Source: DASZVN01 sp035547055 | GTDB taxonomy: Bacteria > Pseudomonadota > Alphaproteobacteria > Rhizobiales > Methylopilaceae | DNA: 17,319 nt | Assembly (NCBI GenBank): GCA_035547055.1 | Contig: DASZVN010000148.1 | Span: forward strand, 1-17,319 | Reading direction: 5' to 3' | Shown here: positions 6,625-13,590 of the stretch, in pieces | Layout: every line of letters begins with the position of its first letter | Numbering within the stretch: position 1 is the stretch's first letter | Notes under the pieces: generated by a model | The model's input: only the letters and a program-made list of their open reading frames with translations | The model's database searches: none | What the model was told of the DNA's origin: nothing | Position numbers and translations under genes: made by a program

Positions 6625-7767
6625 CTATTCCGCGGCGGCGGTCGCCGGTACCGCGGCCCGCCACGGCCGGCGGCCCCATTCGCGGGCCGGAGCCTCGATG
6701 CGGCGGTAGGTGAAGGCGGCGAGGGCGAGGACGGCCGCGACCGCCAGGACGAACAGCGCATCGCCGAGGAGGAGCGGCACCTGCGCCTGCTCGCCGCCGA
6801 AATCGTCGAGGCCGACCGGGGCGCCGAAATGCTCCAGCAGGGTCGCGGCCTGAAGCATCAGGGCGAGGTGGATGAGGTAGATCGAATAGGACCAGCGGCC
6901 GAGCGCCTGGAGCGGCCGCGAGCACAGGAAGGACGCCACCGCGCCGCGGTCGAACTGCAGGGTGAGCAGCAGGGCCGCGAGCACCGGGATGTTGAGGACG
7001 CTGAGGCGCCCGGTGCCGATCGTCAGGGTGGCGAGGAGGAGCGCGACCAGCGCGACCTGGATCGCTCCGAGCGCGCGGGGCGGCGCCGCCGCGAGGACGG
7101 CGTGCAGGCGGCTGTCCCCCAGGCCGTAGAGCATCGTCCCGATGGCGAAGCCGGCGGCGCAGCGCAGCGAGGCGAGGTGGCGGATGGTCCCGACGCGCCC
7201 GGAATGGAGGTCGATCGCGAGATAGATCGCGAAGCCGGCAACGCCCGCCAGGATGACCAGGCGCGGCCGCCTGAGAAGCCCGGCGACGCCGGCGATCGCG
7301 AACAGCACGTAGGCCACCGCCTCGGCGCTGACGCTCCAGCTCGGCACGTTCCAACCGATATTGGCGAAGAGCCCGCTGCCTTGCAGGAACAGGAGCTGGA
7401 TCACGAAGGCTTGCGGCGAGAAGTCGCCGCTGAAGGCCGGGCGCCCGGCCATGACCCCGGCGTGCTGGGCGACGAGCCGCGCGATTTCCAGGACGAGCAG
7501 CGCGACCAGCACGACGACGTGCATCGGATAGACGCGGAAGAAGCGCCGCTTCAGGAAGTCCGCGGCGGCGCTGCGGCTGTCGAGCCGGGCCTGGTAGGCC
7601 GCGGCGATGACGAAGCCCGACAGCATGAAGAAGAGGTCGACCGCGAGATAGCCGTTCCGGAGCGGCGCGACGCCGAGGAGATGGCTGGTCCACGGCACGT
7701 GGAAGCCGAACACGACCATGGCCGCCGCCCCGCGCAGGCCGTCCAAGGCAGCGTATCGGTTCGCCAT
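6625..7767 (-). CDS. Acyltransferase family 3 membrane protein (OafA/YrhL type)
   Basis: This 380-residue integral membrane protein has about ten hydrophobic segments. The family transfers acyl groups, commonly acetyl, to surface or secreted sugars. Its motifs are present: YAALDGLRGAAAMVVFGFH with the conserved histidine H23, DLFFMLSGFVIA (about residues 44-55), LKRRFFRVYPMHV (about 73-85, the R-x10-H/R-x-P region) and WSVSAEAVAYVLF in the middle. The protein lacks the C-terminal SGNH hydrolase domain of longer OafA members. The start has a strong Shine-Dalgarno GGAGGGG five bases upstream, but this lies inside a perfect 14-bp inverted repeat described separately. No polysaccharide biosynthesis genes are nearby, so the acceptor is unknown. 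Confidence 0.9.
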   Translation of the reverse strand: MANRYAALDGLRGAAAMVVFGFHVPWTSHLLGVAPLRNGYLAVDLFFMLSGFVIAAAYQARLDSRSAAADFLKRRFFRVYPMHVVVLVALLVLEIARLVAQHAGVMAGRPAFSGDFSPQAFVIQLLFLQGSGLFANIGWNVPSWSVSAEAVAYVLFAIAGVAGLLRRPRLVILAGVAGFAIYLAIDLHSGRVGTIRHLASLRCAAGFAIGTMLYGLGDSRLHAVLAAAPPRALGAIQVALVALLLATLTIGTGRLSVLNIPVLAALLLTLQFDRGAVASFLCSRPLQALGRWSYSIYLIHLALMLQAATLLEHFGAPVGLDDFGGEQAQVPLLLGDALFVLAVAAVLALAAFTYRRIEAPAREWGRRPWRAAVPATAAAE

Positions 7768-7769
7768 CG

Positions 7770-7831
7770 CGCCCCTCCGGCCGGGAAGGCTAGCGGGGCG
7801 AGCGCGGCGCTGCCTATCGGCCGGAGGGGCG
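7770..7831 (-). promoter_or_regulatory. Inverted repeat occluding the acyltransferase Shine-Dalgarno
   Basis: Arms CGCCCCTCCGGCCG (7770-7783) and CGGCCGGAGGGGCG (7818-7831) are perfectly complementary over 14 bp with a 34-base loop. In the minus-strand RNA the proximal arm contains GGAGGGG, the Shine-Dalgarno of the acyltransferase whose ATG starts two bases past the hairpin. A folded leader would block ribosome access. The same structure lies 33 bases past the ispG stop, so it could instead end the ispG transcript; no T-run follows. The structure itself is certain, but its role is inference. Confidence 0.6.
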
Positions 7832-7863
7832 AGGCAGGCTGCGCCGATGGCGGTAGGGAGGGC

Positions 7864-9129
7864 CTATTCCGCGGCGGTGGCCTCTGCGGGCGCGGTGCCG
7901 AAGCGGCGGGCGACGTAGTCCTCGACCATCGCCTTGAAGTCGGCAGTGAGGGTGGGGCCGCGGAGCGTCGCGACCTTCTTGCCGTCGACGAAGACCGGCG
8001 CGGTCGGCGCCTCGCCGGTGCCGGGCAGCGAGATGCCGATGTCGGCGTGCTTCGACTCGCCCGGCCCGTTCACGATGCAGCCCATCACCGCGACGTTCAG
8101 CGCCTCGGCGCCGGGAAAGCGGGCCTTCCACTCGGGCATGCGGTCGCGGATGAAGTCCTGCACCTCCTGCGCCAGCTCCTGGAACACCGTCGAGGTGGTG
8201 CGTCCGCAGCCGGGGCAGGCCGCGACCAGCGGCACGAAGGTGCGGAAGCCCATGGTCTGGAGGATTTCCTGGCCGACGCGCACCTCCTGGGTGCGGTCGC
8301 CGCCGGGCTCGGGCGTCAGCGAGATCCGGATGGTGTCGCCGATGCCCTCCTCGAGGACGACGGCGAGCGCGGCGGTCGAGGCGACGATGCCCTTCGAGCC
8401 CATGCCGGCCTCGGTGAGGCCGAGATGGAGCGCGTAGTCGGCGCGGCGGGCGAGCTCGCGATAGACCGCGATCAGGTCCTGCACCGCCGAGACCTTGGCG
8501 GAGAGGATGATCCGGTCGCGGCCCATGCCGAGCTCTTCCGCCCGCGCCGCCGACATCAGGACCGAGCGCACCAGCGCCTCGTGCGTCACCGCCCGGGCGC
8601 TGACCGGCGTCTTGCTCTTGGCGTTCTCGTCCATCATCGCGGTCAGCAATTCGGGGTCGAGCGAGCCCCAGTTGCCGCCGATGCGCACCGGCTTGTCGTG
8701 CTTCAGCGCGATCTCGATGATCTGCGAGAACTGGCGGTCGCGCTTCTCCCTGAAGCCGACATTGCCGGGATTGATGCGGTATTTCGCCAGCGCCTCGGCG
8801 CAGGCGGGGTAGTCGGTCAGGAGCTTGTGGCCGATATAGTGGAAATCGCCGACCAGGGGCGCCGGGGTGCGCATGGCGTCGAGGCGGTCGCGGATCTTCG
8901 GCACCGCGGCGGCGGCCTCGGGCCGGTCCACGGTGATGCGCACGATCTCCGAGCCGGCCTGCCACAAGGCCGCAACCTGGAGCGCGGTCGCCTCGACGTC
9001 GGCGGTGTCGGTGTTGGTCATCGACTGCACGACGACCGGGGCGCCGCCGCCGATCTTGACGCCGCCGACGCTGACGCCGACCGATTTCCGCCGCGTCGCC
9101 GGGCCTTCCGGCACGATGTCCTGCAGCAT
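7864..9129 (-). CDS. ispG: 4-hydroxy-3-methylbut-2-enyl diphosphate synthase IspG (GcpE)
   Basis: IspG is the penultimate MEP-pathway enzyme, reductively converting MEcPP to HMBPP for isoprenoid synthesis with a [4Fe-4S] cluster. The 421-residue protein begins its conserved region with SVGVSVGGVKIGGGAPVVVQ and SMTNTDTADVEAT. It also contains EIVRITVDRPEAA, PLVGDFHYIG, YRINPGNVG and PVRIGGNWGSLD. The C-terminal cluster domain has ACPGCGRTTS (C305, C308) and VMGCIVNGPGE (C351, E358), the four expected iron ligands. The ATG at 9129 has GGAAG six bases upstream. A TTG at 9183 would extend it by 18 residues but lies upstream of the predicted promoter, so it is rejected. The length is typical of the proteobacterial short form. 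Confidence 0.97.
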   Translation of the reverse strand: MLQDIVPEGPATRRKSVGVSVGGVKIGGGAPVVVQSMTNTDTADVEATALQVAALWQAGSEIVRITVDRPEAAAAVPKIRDRLDAMRTPAPLVGDFHYIGHKLLTDYPACAEALAKYRINPGNVGFREKRDRQFSQIIEIALKHDKPVRIGGNWGSLDPELLTAMMDENAKSKTPVSARAVTHEALVRSVLMSAARAEELGMGRDRIILSAKVSAVQDLIAVYRELARRADYALHLGLTEAGMGSKGIVASTAALAVVLEEGIGDTIRISLTPEPGGDRTQEVRVGQEILQTMGFRTFVPLVAACPGCGRTTSTVFQELAQEVQDFIRDRMPEWKARFPGAEALNVAVMGCIVNGPGESKHADIGISLPGTGEAPTAPVFVDGKKVATLRGPTLTADFKAMVEDYVARRFGTAPAEATAAE

Positions 9130-9170
9130 GGCTCTTCCGGCGCGGCCGGCTCCTGGTTCGAACGCCCTCA

Positions 9171-9198
9171 AGAATAGGCGCAATTTCCGTTAAGCCAA
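9171..9198 (-). promoter_or_regulatory. Candidate sigma-70 promoter of ispG
   Basis: On the minus strand TTGGCT (9193-9198), a 16-base spacer and TATTCT (9171-9176) fit an alphaproteobacterial housekeeping promoter. Initiation near 9164 would give a 5' leader of about 35 bases before the ATG at 9129. The AT-rich patch stands out against the surrounding GC-rich DNA. Confidence 0.4.
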
Positions 9199-9214
9199 GA
9201 TGACGCCCGCACCG

Positions 9215-9311
9215 CCGTCATTGCGGGGAGGCGAAGCCGGCGAAGCAATCCAGGGCAACCCATGCCGGCGCCTGCTGCCCCTGGATTGCTCCGCTTCGCT
9301 CGCAATGACGG
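9215..9311. repeat. Dispersed palindromic element (CGTCATTGCG ... CGCAATGACG type)
   Basis: CCGTCATTGCG (9215-9225) pairs perfectly with CGCAATGACGG (9301-9311), and AGCAATCCAGGGCA (starting 9244-9245) pairs with TGCCCCTGGATTGCT (9276-9290) with one bulged base. The two arms also contain GCGAAG/CTTCGC segments between these blocks. Sequences of this form are familiar dispersed extragenic palindromes in alphaproteobacterial genomes. It lies between the ispG promoter and the stop of the EamA gene, and in RNA would form a large hairpin that may protect or end the EamA transcript. Confidence 0.8.
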
Positions 9312-9320
9312 GGCGCTTGT

Positions 9321-10256
9321 TCACCCCGCCGGCGCCGGGGCGGCCTTGCGCACCGGCCAGTTGACCAGGAGCAGCCCGACCACCAGCAGCGCCACCGCGG
9401 CGGCGAAGGTCGCGGTGATGGCCTCGCCGAGGATGAGATGGGCCGCGACCACGCCGAACAGCGGCGTCATCGTCGTCGCGGTCTGGAGCGGCCCGGCCGG
9501 ATGCCGGGCGAGGAGCTGGAACCAGATCAGGTAGGTGATCCCGGCGACCCACAGCGTCTGATAGGCCAGCGCTCCGATCGCGATCGCCGGCGGCGCCGCC
9601 GGCAGGCCTTCGCCGGCGAGCGCGGCGGCGAGGACGCCGACCACGGCGCAGACCGCGAGCTGGTAGAACAGGGTGCGTTCGGCCGGGGCGAAGCGGAGCG
9701 GCGAGGCCTTGATGACGAGCGTGGTCGCGCCCCAGCCGACGCCGGCGCCGAGCGCCATCAGGTCGCCGAGGAGGCTGCCGCCGGCGCCGAGGCTCTGCGG
9801 CGTGCCGAGCGCCAGCGCGACCGCGGCGAAGGAGAGCACCAGGCCGAGCCATTGCAGCGGGCGCAGCCGCTCCTCGGGGAGGGCGAACCAGCCGCCCAGC
9901 GCGACGAAGAACGGCGCGGTGTAGAGGAACAGCGTGGCGCGGATGACGGTCGTGAGCTGCAGGCTGAAATAGAGCAGCACGAACTCCGCCGCGAACAGCG
10001 CCCCCGCCAGCAGGCCCCAGCGCGCGCTGCCGTCGAGGACGACCAGCCGGCCCTTGCCGCTGAGCCGCGCCCACAGCCAGATCATCGCCGCCGCGAACAG
10101 CGAGCGCAGCGCCATCTGCACCATCGGCGCGAAGCCCACGAGCGTGATCTTGATGGCGACGTTCTGCACGCCCCAGCTCAGGCACAGCATGAGCATGACG
10201 GCGAGGACGGAGGGGCCGAGCGAGCGGGCGGGCGAGGGCACGATCCCTTGTTCCAT
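9321..10256 (-). CDS. EamA family (DMT superfamily) metabolite exporter
   Basis: This 311-residue inner-membrane protein has about ten hydrophobic helices arranged as two EamA repeats (about residues 15-145 and 163-300). DMT carriers of this type usually export amino acids or other small metabolites. Supporting segments are MLCLSWGVQNVAIKI in helix 1, ALRSLFAAAMIWLWA, LFLYTAPFFVALGGWF, and in the second repeat GWGATTLVIKASPL and MTPLFGVVAAHLILGE, the last being the classic EamA closing motif. The start is at 10256; GGCGGCGG just upstream is a poor Shine-Dalgarno. It follows the CNNM gene by 42 bases. The substrate cannot be predicted. Confidence 0.9.
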   Translation of the reverse strand: MEQGIVPSPARSLGPSVLAVMLMLCLSWGVQNVAIKITLVGFAPMVQMALRSLFAAAMIWLWARLSGKGRLVVLDGSARWGLLAGALFAAEFVLLYFSLQLTTVIRATLFLYTAPFFVALGGWFALPEERLRPLQWLGLVLSFAAVALALGTPQSLGAGGSLLGDLMALGAGVGWGATTLVIKASPLRFAPAERTLFYQLAVCAVVGVLAAALAGEGLPAAPPAIAIGALAYQTLWVAGITYLIWFQLLARHPAGPLQTATTMTPLFGVVAAHLILGEAITATFAAAVALLVVGLLLVNWPVRKAAPAPAG

Positions 10257-10279
10257 CCGCCGCCAGGGGGGTCAAGCGC

Positions 10280-10293
10280 GCCGCCCGGGCGGC
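10280..10293. repeat. 14-bp palindrome after the CNNM transporter gene
   Basis: GCCGCCCGGGCGGC is self-complementary and begins five bases past the minus-strand stop of the CNNM gene. It might act as a weak transcript-end hairpin between that gene and the EamA gene. No T-run follows. Confidence 0.35.
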
Positions 10294-10298
10294 AGCCG

Positions 10299-11579
10299 TT
10301 ACCCCGCCGCGGCCTTGGCCAGCGGCGAGATCCGAAGCGCCGTGATGCGGTTCTTCTGCTTCCGCAGCACGTCGAAACGGAAGCCATGGAAGGTGAAGGC
10401 CTGGCCCGCCTCCGGGATGGTGCCGGCCTCGTGGATGACGAGGCCCGCGATCGTGGTCGCGATGTCGTCGGGAAGGTGCCAGTCCATGGCGCGGTTGAGG
10501 TCGCGCACCGGAATGCCGCCCTCGACGTTGACCGAGCCGTCCGGCAGCGGGCGGACGCCCGCCAGCACGAGGTCGTATTCGTCGGTGATGTCGCCGACGA
10601 TCTCCTCGATGATGTCCTCCAGCGTCACCAGGCCCATCACCTCGCCGTACTCGTCGACCACCAGCGCGAAATGGGTCTTGCGGCGGCGGAAGGCGGTGAG
10701 CTGGGCGCTGAGCGGCGTCGTGTCGGGCACGAACCAGGGCGGGCGGGCGAGCGAGGCGACGTCGATGCGGTGGACGTCGCCGCCGACCGCCGCCAGCGCC
10801 CGCACCAGGTCCTTGCCGTGGAGGATGCCGACGATGTTCTCCGGCTTGTCCTGCCACAGCGGCAGCCGGCTGTAGGGCGAGTCCAGCACCTCGCGCACCA
10901 GCCGCTCGGCCGGCTGGCCGAGGTCGATCGAGGCCATCTTGGTGCGGTGGACCATGACGTCCGAGACCTCGAGGTCGGGGAGGTCGAGGAGGCCGCCCAG
11001 CATGTCGCGCTCGGCCTTGACGACGCCGCCCTCGCGGTGGAGCAGGTCGACCGCGCCGCGGAGCTCCTCCTGGGGCGACAGGATCGACTGGCCCTGGCTG
11101 ATCGCGGTGCCGAACGGCCGCAGGATCATCTGCACGATCCACTCCATCGCCATGGTGATCGGCGACAGGAGGCGCACGAACACCTGGACCACCGGGGCGA
11201 CGGCGAGGGCGACGCGGTCGGGGCTGCCGATCGCGATGGTCTTGGGCAGCACCTCCGAGAACAGCACGACGACGATGGTCATGCCGATGGTGGCATAGAG
11301 CATGCCGGCGTTGCCGAAGATCGCGAGCAGCGCGCCGGTCGCGAGCGAGGAGGCGGCGATGTTGACGGCGTTGTTGCCGAGGAGGACGGCGCCGATGAAC
11401 TGCTCGCGCTCGTTCAGCAGGCGGTCGACCGTCATGGCGCGGCGGTTGCCGTCCTTGGCAAGCTGGACGATGCGGGCGCGGGAGGTCGCGGTCAGCGCCG
11501 TCTCGGAGCCGGCGAAGAAGAACGAGACGGCGAGCAGCGCGACGACGGCGGCGGCGGTGAGCCAGAGCGTTGCGGTCAT
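10299..11579 (-). CDS. HlyC/CorC (CNNM) family transporter with CBS domains
   Basis: This 426-residue membrane protein is of the CNNM/CorB type, implicated in Mg2+ (or Co2+) transport and homeostasis. The order is an N-terminal DUF21 membrane domain (residues about 5-190, with FFFAGSETALTATSRARI and LLGNNAVNIAAS), a paired CBS module (about 205-330, with VMVHRTKM, SPYSRLPLWQ and HFALVVDEYGEVMGLVTLED) and a C-terminal CorC_HlyC domain (about 340-420, with AGLVIHEAGTIPEAGQAF). The CBS pair is expected to bind adenine nucleotides. The ATG overlaps the aroB stop by four bases (ATGA), indicating translational coupling. An aroK-aroB-CNNM order is, to my knowledge, recurrent in alphaproteobacteria. 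The old haemolysin naming should not be taken as a function. Confidence 0.93.
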   Translation of the reverse strand: MTATLWLTAAAVVALLAVSFFFAGSETALTATSRARIVQLAKDGNRRAMTVDRLLNEREQFIGAVLLGNNAVNIAASSLATGALLAIFGNAGMLYATIGMTIVVVLFSEVLPKTIAIGSPDRVALAVAPVVQVFVRLLSPITMAMEWIVQMILRPFGTAISQGQSILSPQEELRGAVDLLHREGGVVKAERDMLGGLLDLPDLEVSDVMVHRTKMASIDLGQPAERLVREVLDSPYSRLPLWQDKPENIVGILHGKDLVRALAAVGGDVHRIDVASLARPPWFVPDTTPLSAQLTAFRRRKTHFALVVDEYGEVMGLVTLEDIIEEIVGDITDEYDLVLAGVRPLPDGSVNVEGGIPVRDLNRAMDWHLPDDIATTIAGLVIHEAGTIPEAGQAFTFHGFRFDVLRKQKNRITALRISPLAKAAAG

Positions 11580-12712
11580 TGCGGTCGGTCGAGGGTCCTG
11601 ACGAGGAAGCGGCGGACGGCGTCGGCGGGCACGTCGTTCGCGACGAAGGCCGCGCCGATGCCGCGGGCGAGGATGAAGGTGAGCCTGCCCCCCTTGACCT
11701 TCTTGTCCTGGGCCATGAGGTCGAGCAGGCGGTCGGCGCTTGGCCGCTCGCCGGGAATGTCGGCGATCGCGGTCGGCAGGCCGGCGCCGGCGAGATGGGC
11801 GGCGAGGCGCTCGGCGTCGGTCGCCGGAGCGAGGCCGAGCTCGGCCGAGAAGGCGAGCGCCAGCACCATGCCGATGGCGACGCCCTCGCCGTGGATCAGC
11901 CGCCCGCCCTCGTAGCCGACCGCGCTTTCGAGCGCGTGGCCGAAGGTGTGGCCGAGGTTCAGCAGCGCGCGCTCGCCGGTCTCGCGCTCGTCGCGCTGGA
12001 CGACACCGGCCTTGGCGGCGCAGCTCGTCGCGATGGCGCGGGTGCGGGCGGCACCCCCGGCGAAGACGGCGCGGCGATTGTCCTCGAGCCAGGCGAAGAA
12101 CGGGGCGTCGGCGATGACGCCGTATTTCACCACCTCGGCGTAGCCGGCGCGGAACTCGCGCGGCGGCAGCGTGTCGAGCACCTGGGTGTCGGCCAGCACC
12201 AGCGCAGGCTGGTGGAAGGCGCCGACGAGGTTCTTGCCCTGCCGCGTGTCGATGCCGGTCTTGCCGCCGACCGACGAATCGACCTGGGCGAGGAGCGTGG
12301 TCGCGATCTGCACCACGCGGACCCCGCGGCGGAGAATCGCCGCCGCGAAGCCGGCGAGGTCGCCGACCACCCCGCCGCCGAGCGCCACCACGACGTCGCC
12401 GCGCTCGATCTTCGCATCGAGCAGGGCATCGAGCAGCCGTTCCAGCGCGGCGAAGCTCTTCGAGCGCTCGCCTGGCGGCACCACGACGGGCGCGACCTTG
12501 ATGCCGGCGGCGATGAGGCTGGCCTCGACCGCCGGCAAATAGAGCTTGGCGACATTCTCGTCGGTGACGATCGCGGCCTGGCGCGGGCCGAGGGCCGCGA
12601 TCGCGGCCCCGGCCTCGGCCAGCACCGGGCCGATCAGGATGTCGTAGCGCGCGCCCGGCAGCGTCACCGGCACGGTGAGGCGGTCGGCGGCGAGGGGCGT
12701 CTCGTCGTTCAT
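11576..12712 (-). CDS. aroB: 3-dehydroquinate synthase AroB
   Basis: AroB catalyses step two of the shikimate pathway, converting DAHP to 3-dehydroquinate with NAD+ and a divalent metal. The 378-residue protein contains the core GGGVVGDLAGFAAAILRRG, then IATTLLAQVDSSVGGKTGID and GKNLVGAFHQP. Metal ligands can be placed at E193 (AGYAEVVKYG), H255 (NLGHTFGH) and H274 (IHGEG). The catalytic PPGERSKS loop is at about residues 78-85. It starts 30 bases after the aroK stop, with a weak GAAG Shine-Dalgarno, and overlaps the CNNM gene by four bases, so aroK, aroB and the transporter probably form one operon. Confidence 0.97.
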   Translation of the reverse strand: MNDETPLAADRLTVPVTLPGARYDILIGPVLAEAGAAIAALGPRQAAIVTDENVAKLYLPAVEASLIAAGIKVAPVVVPPGERSKSFAALERLLDALLDAKIERGDVVVALGGGVVGDLAGFAAAILRRGVRVVQIATTLLAQVDSSVGGKTGIDTRQGKNLVGAFHQPALVLADTQVLDTLPPREFRAGYAEVVKYGVIADAPFFAWLEDNRRAVFAGGAARTRAIATSCAAKAGVVQRDERETGERALLNLGHTFGHALESAVGYEGGRLIHGEGVAIGMVLALAFSAELGLAPATDAERLAAHLAGAGLPTAIADIPGERPSADRLLDLMAQDKKVKGGRLTFILARGIGAAFVANDVPADAVRRFLVRTLDRPQ

Positions 12713-12742
12713 AGCGCTTCTATAGCGTATTTCGGGCGCGGC

Positions 12743-13339
12743 TCAGCCGTGGACTGCGGCGGCGAAGTGGGCGTCGAGCGCCGCGACGAGGTCCGTCACC
12801 ACCTGCTCGTGGGCGACGTCGCGCGAGGGCACCGTGAGATCGGCGAGCGCATAGACCGGCTCGCGTGCGGCGAGGATGGTGCGGAGCGACGCCTCGGGGT
12901 CGGCGGTCTGGAGCAGCGGCCGGTCGGTGCGCCGGCGCAGGCGCCGCAGCAGCACCTCGGGCTCGGCCTTGAGCCAGACCGAGAGGCCGCGCCCGGCGAT
13001 GGCGGCGCGGTTCGCAGGGTCGATCCAGGCGCCGCCGCCGGTCGCCAGCACCTGCTGCCCGGCGGCGAGCAGGCGGCTCAGCACCCGGCTTTCTCCGGCA
13101 CGGAAATAAGGTTCGCCATGCTCTTGGAAAATTTCGGGAATCGTCATTCCGGCGGCGTGCTCGATCTCGACGTCGACGTCGTTGAACGGGAGCCCCAGGA
13201 TGCGCCCGAGCCGCCGTCCGACCGAGGACTTGCCGGCCCCCATCATTCCGATCAGCACGACCGAGCGGCCGCCGAGCGCGCTTACCAGGCGGGCGATGTC
13301 GGGGCCGGCCGGGGCCCGCGGGTCGTTGGCGTTGTCCAT
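12743..13339 (-). CDS. aroK: Shikimate kinase AroK
   Basis: AroK phosphorylates shikimate at the 3-hydroxyl using ATP, the fifth shikimate-pathway step. The 198-residue NMP-kinase-fold protein has the Walker A motif GMMGAGKS (31-38), the shikimate-binding residues D56 (FNDVDVEIE), R80 (YFRAGESRV) and GGG at 101-103, the lid arginine R140 (RRTDRPLL) and the adenine-loop region AAREPVYA (158-165). The start at 13339 leaves a short 25-residue N-terminal extension common in alphaproteobacteria, and no clear Shine-Dalgarno sequence is visible. The frame remains open upstream but runs across the divergent promoter region and is not protein-like. It is the first gene of the leftward aroK-aroB-CNNM set. 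Confidence 0.96.
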   Translation of the reverse strand: MDNANDPRAPAGPDIARLVSALGGRSVVLIGMMGAGKSSVGRRLGRILGLPFNDVDVEIEHAAGMTIPEIFQEHGEPYFRAGESRVLSRLLAAGQQVLATGGGAWIDPANRAAIAGRGLSVWLKAEPEVLLRRLRRRTDRPLLQTADPEASLRTILAAREPVYALADLTVPSRDVAHEQVVTDLVAALDAHFAAAVHG

Positions 13340-13443
13340 CGTCGTCGCCGTGTGCGGCGGGACCGTTTCACGAAGCAGGCGCGTTCGCAAGACGGCACGG
13401 TTGTGGCATGCTTCCGCCGGCCCGCCGCCCCGGATGACCGCCT

Positions 13444-13590
13444 GTGCCGAGCACGATCCGCCTCCTCGTCCGCGTGCTCGTCCTCGCCGGCCTGGCGTGG
13501 GCCGGGCTGTGGGCGCTCGCGACCTTCGTGAACCCGCCGCCACGGGAGATCGTCGTGAACGTCCCGGTCGGGCCGGCGGCGACGCCATGA
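13444..13590 (+). CDS. Small single-pass membrane protein coupled to xerD
   Basis: This 48-residue protein with a GTG start is too short for usual gene calls. It has a basic N-terminus (TIRLLVR), one hydrophobic helix (about residues 7-29, rich in Leu, Val, Ala and Trp) and a short tail, NPPPREIVVNVPVG, predicted to face the periplasm. Third codon positions are almost all G or C, as in the neighbours. Its TGA overlaps the xerD ATG as ATGA, a hallmark of translational coupling, so a ribosome must reach this stop to restart on xerD. No strong Shine-Dalgarno sequence is seen, and an internal GTG at 13474 is an alternative start. I do not recognise a family. It could be a bona fide membrane peptide or mainly a translated leader for xerD. 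Confidence 0.65.
   Translation: MPSTIRLLVRVLVLAGLAWAGLWALATFVNPPPREIVVNVPVGPAATP

Noticed and set aside
6625..7878. The acyltransferase and ispG genes both end in CTATTCCGCGGCGG on the plus strand, suggesting a repeat.
   Set aside because: It encodes similar Ala-Ala-Glu C-termini with the genome's preferred codons and shows no extended similarity, so coincidence is the simpler explanation.
6544..9177. An 877-codon open frame on the plus strand across the haemoglobin, acyltransferase and ispG genes.
   Set aside because: It is antisense to well-recognised genes and its translation is Arg/Glu/Gly/His-rich with no domain. Long antisense frames are expected at this GC content.
9130..9183. Upstream TTG start for ispG.
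   Set aside because: It lies upstream of the predicted promoter and lacks a Shine-Dalgarno sequence. The ATG at 9129 has GGAAG at good spacing and gives the usual length.
9438..11915. An 825-codon open frame on the plus strand opposite the EamA and CNNM genes.
   Set aside because: It is an antisense shadow of third-position G/C bias, with low-complexity Asp/Glu/Arg/His composition.
13340..13443. Divergent promoters between aroK and the small xerD-coupled gene.
   Set aside because: Promoters must exist here, but I found no -35/-10 pair convincing enough on either strand to mark.
11570..13531. A 653-codon open frame opposite aroB and aroK.
   Set aside because: It is antisense to two certain enzymes and has no recognisable motif.
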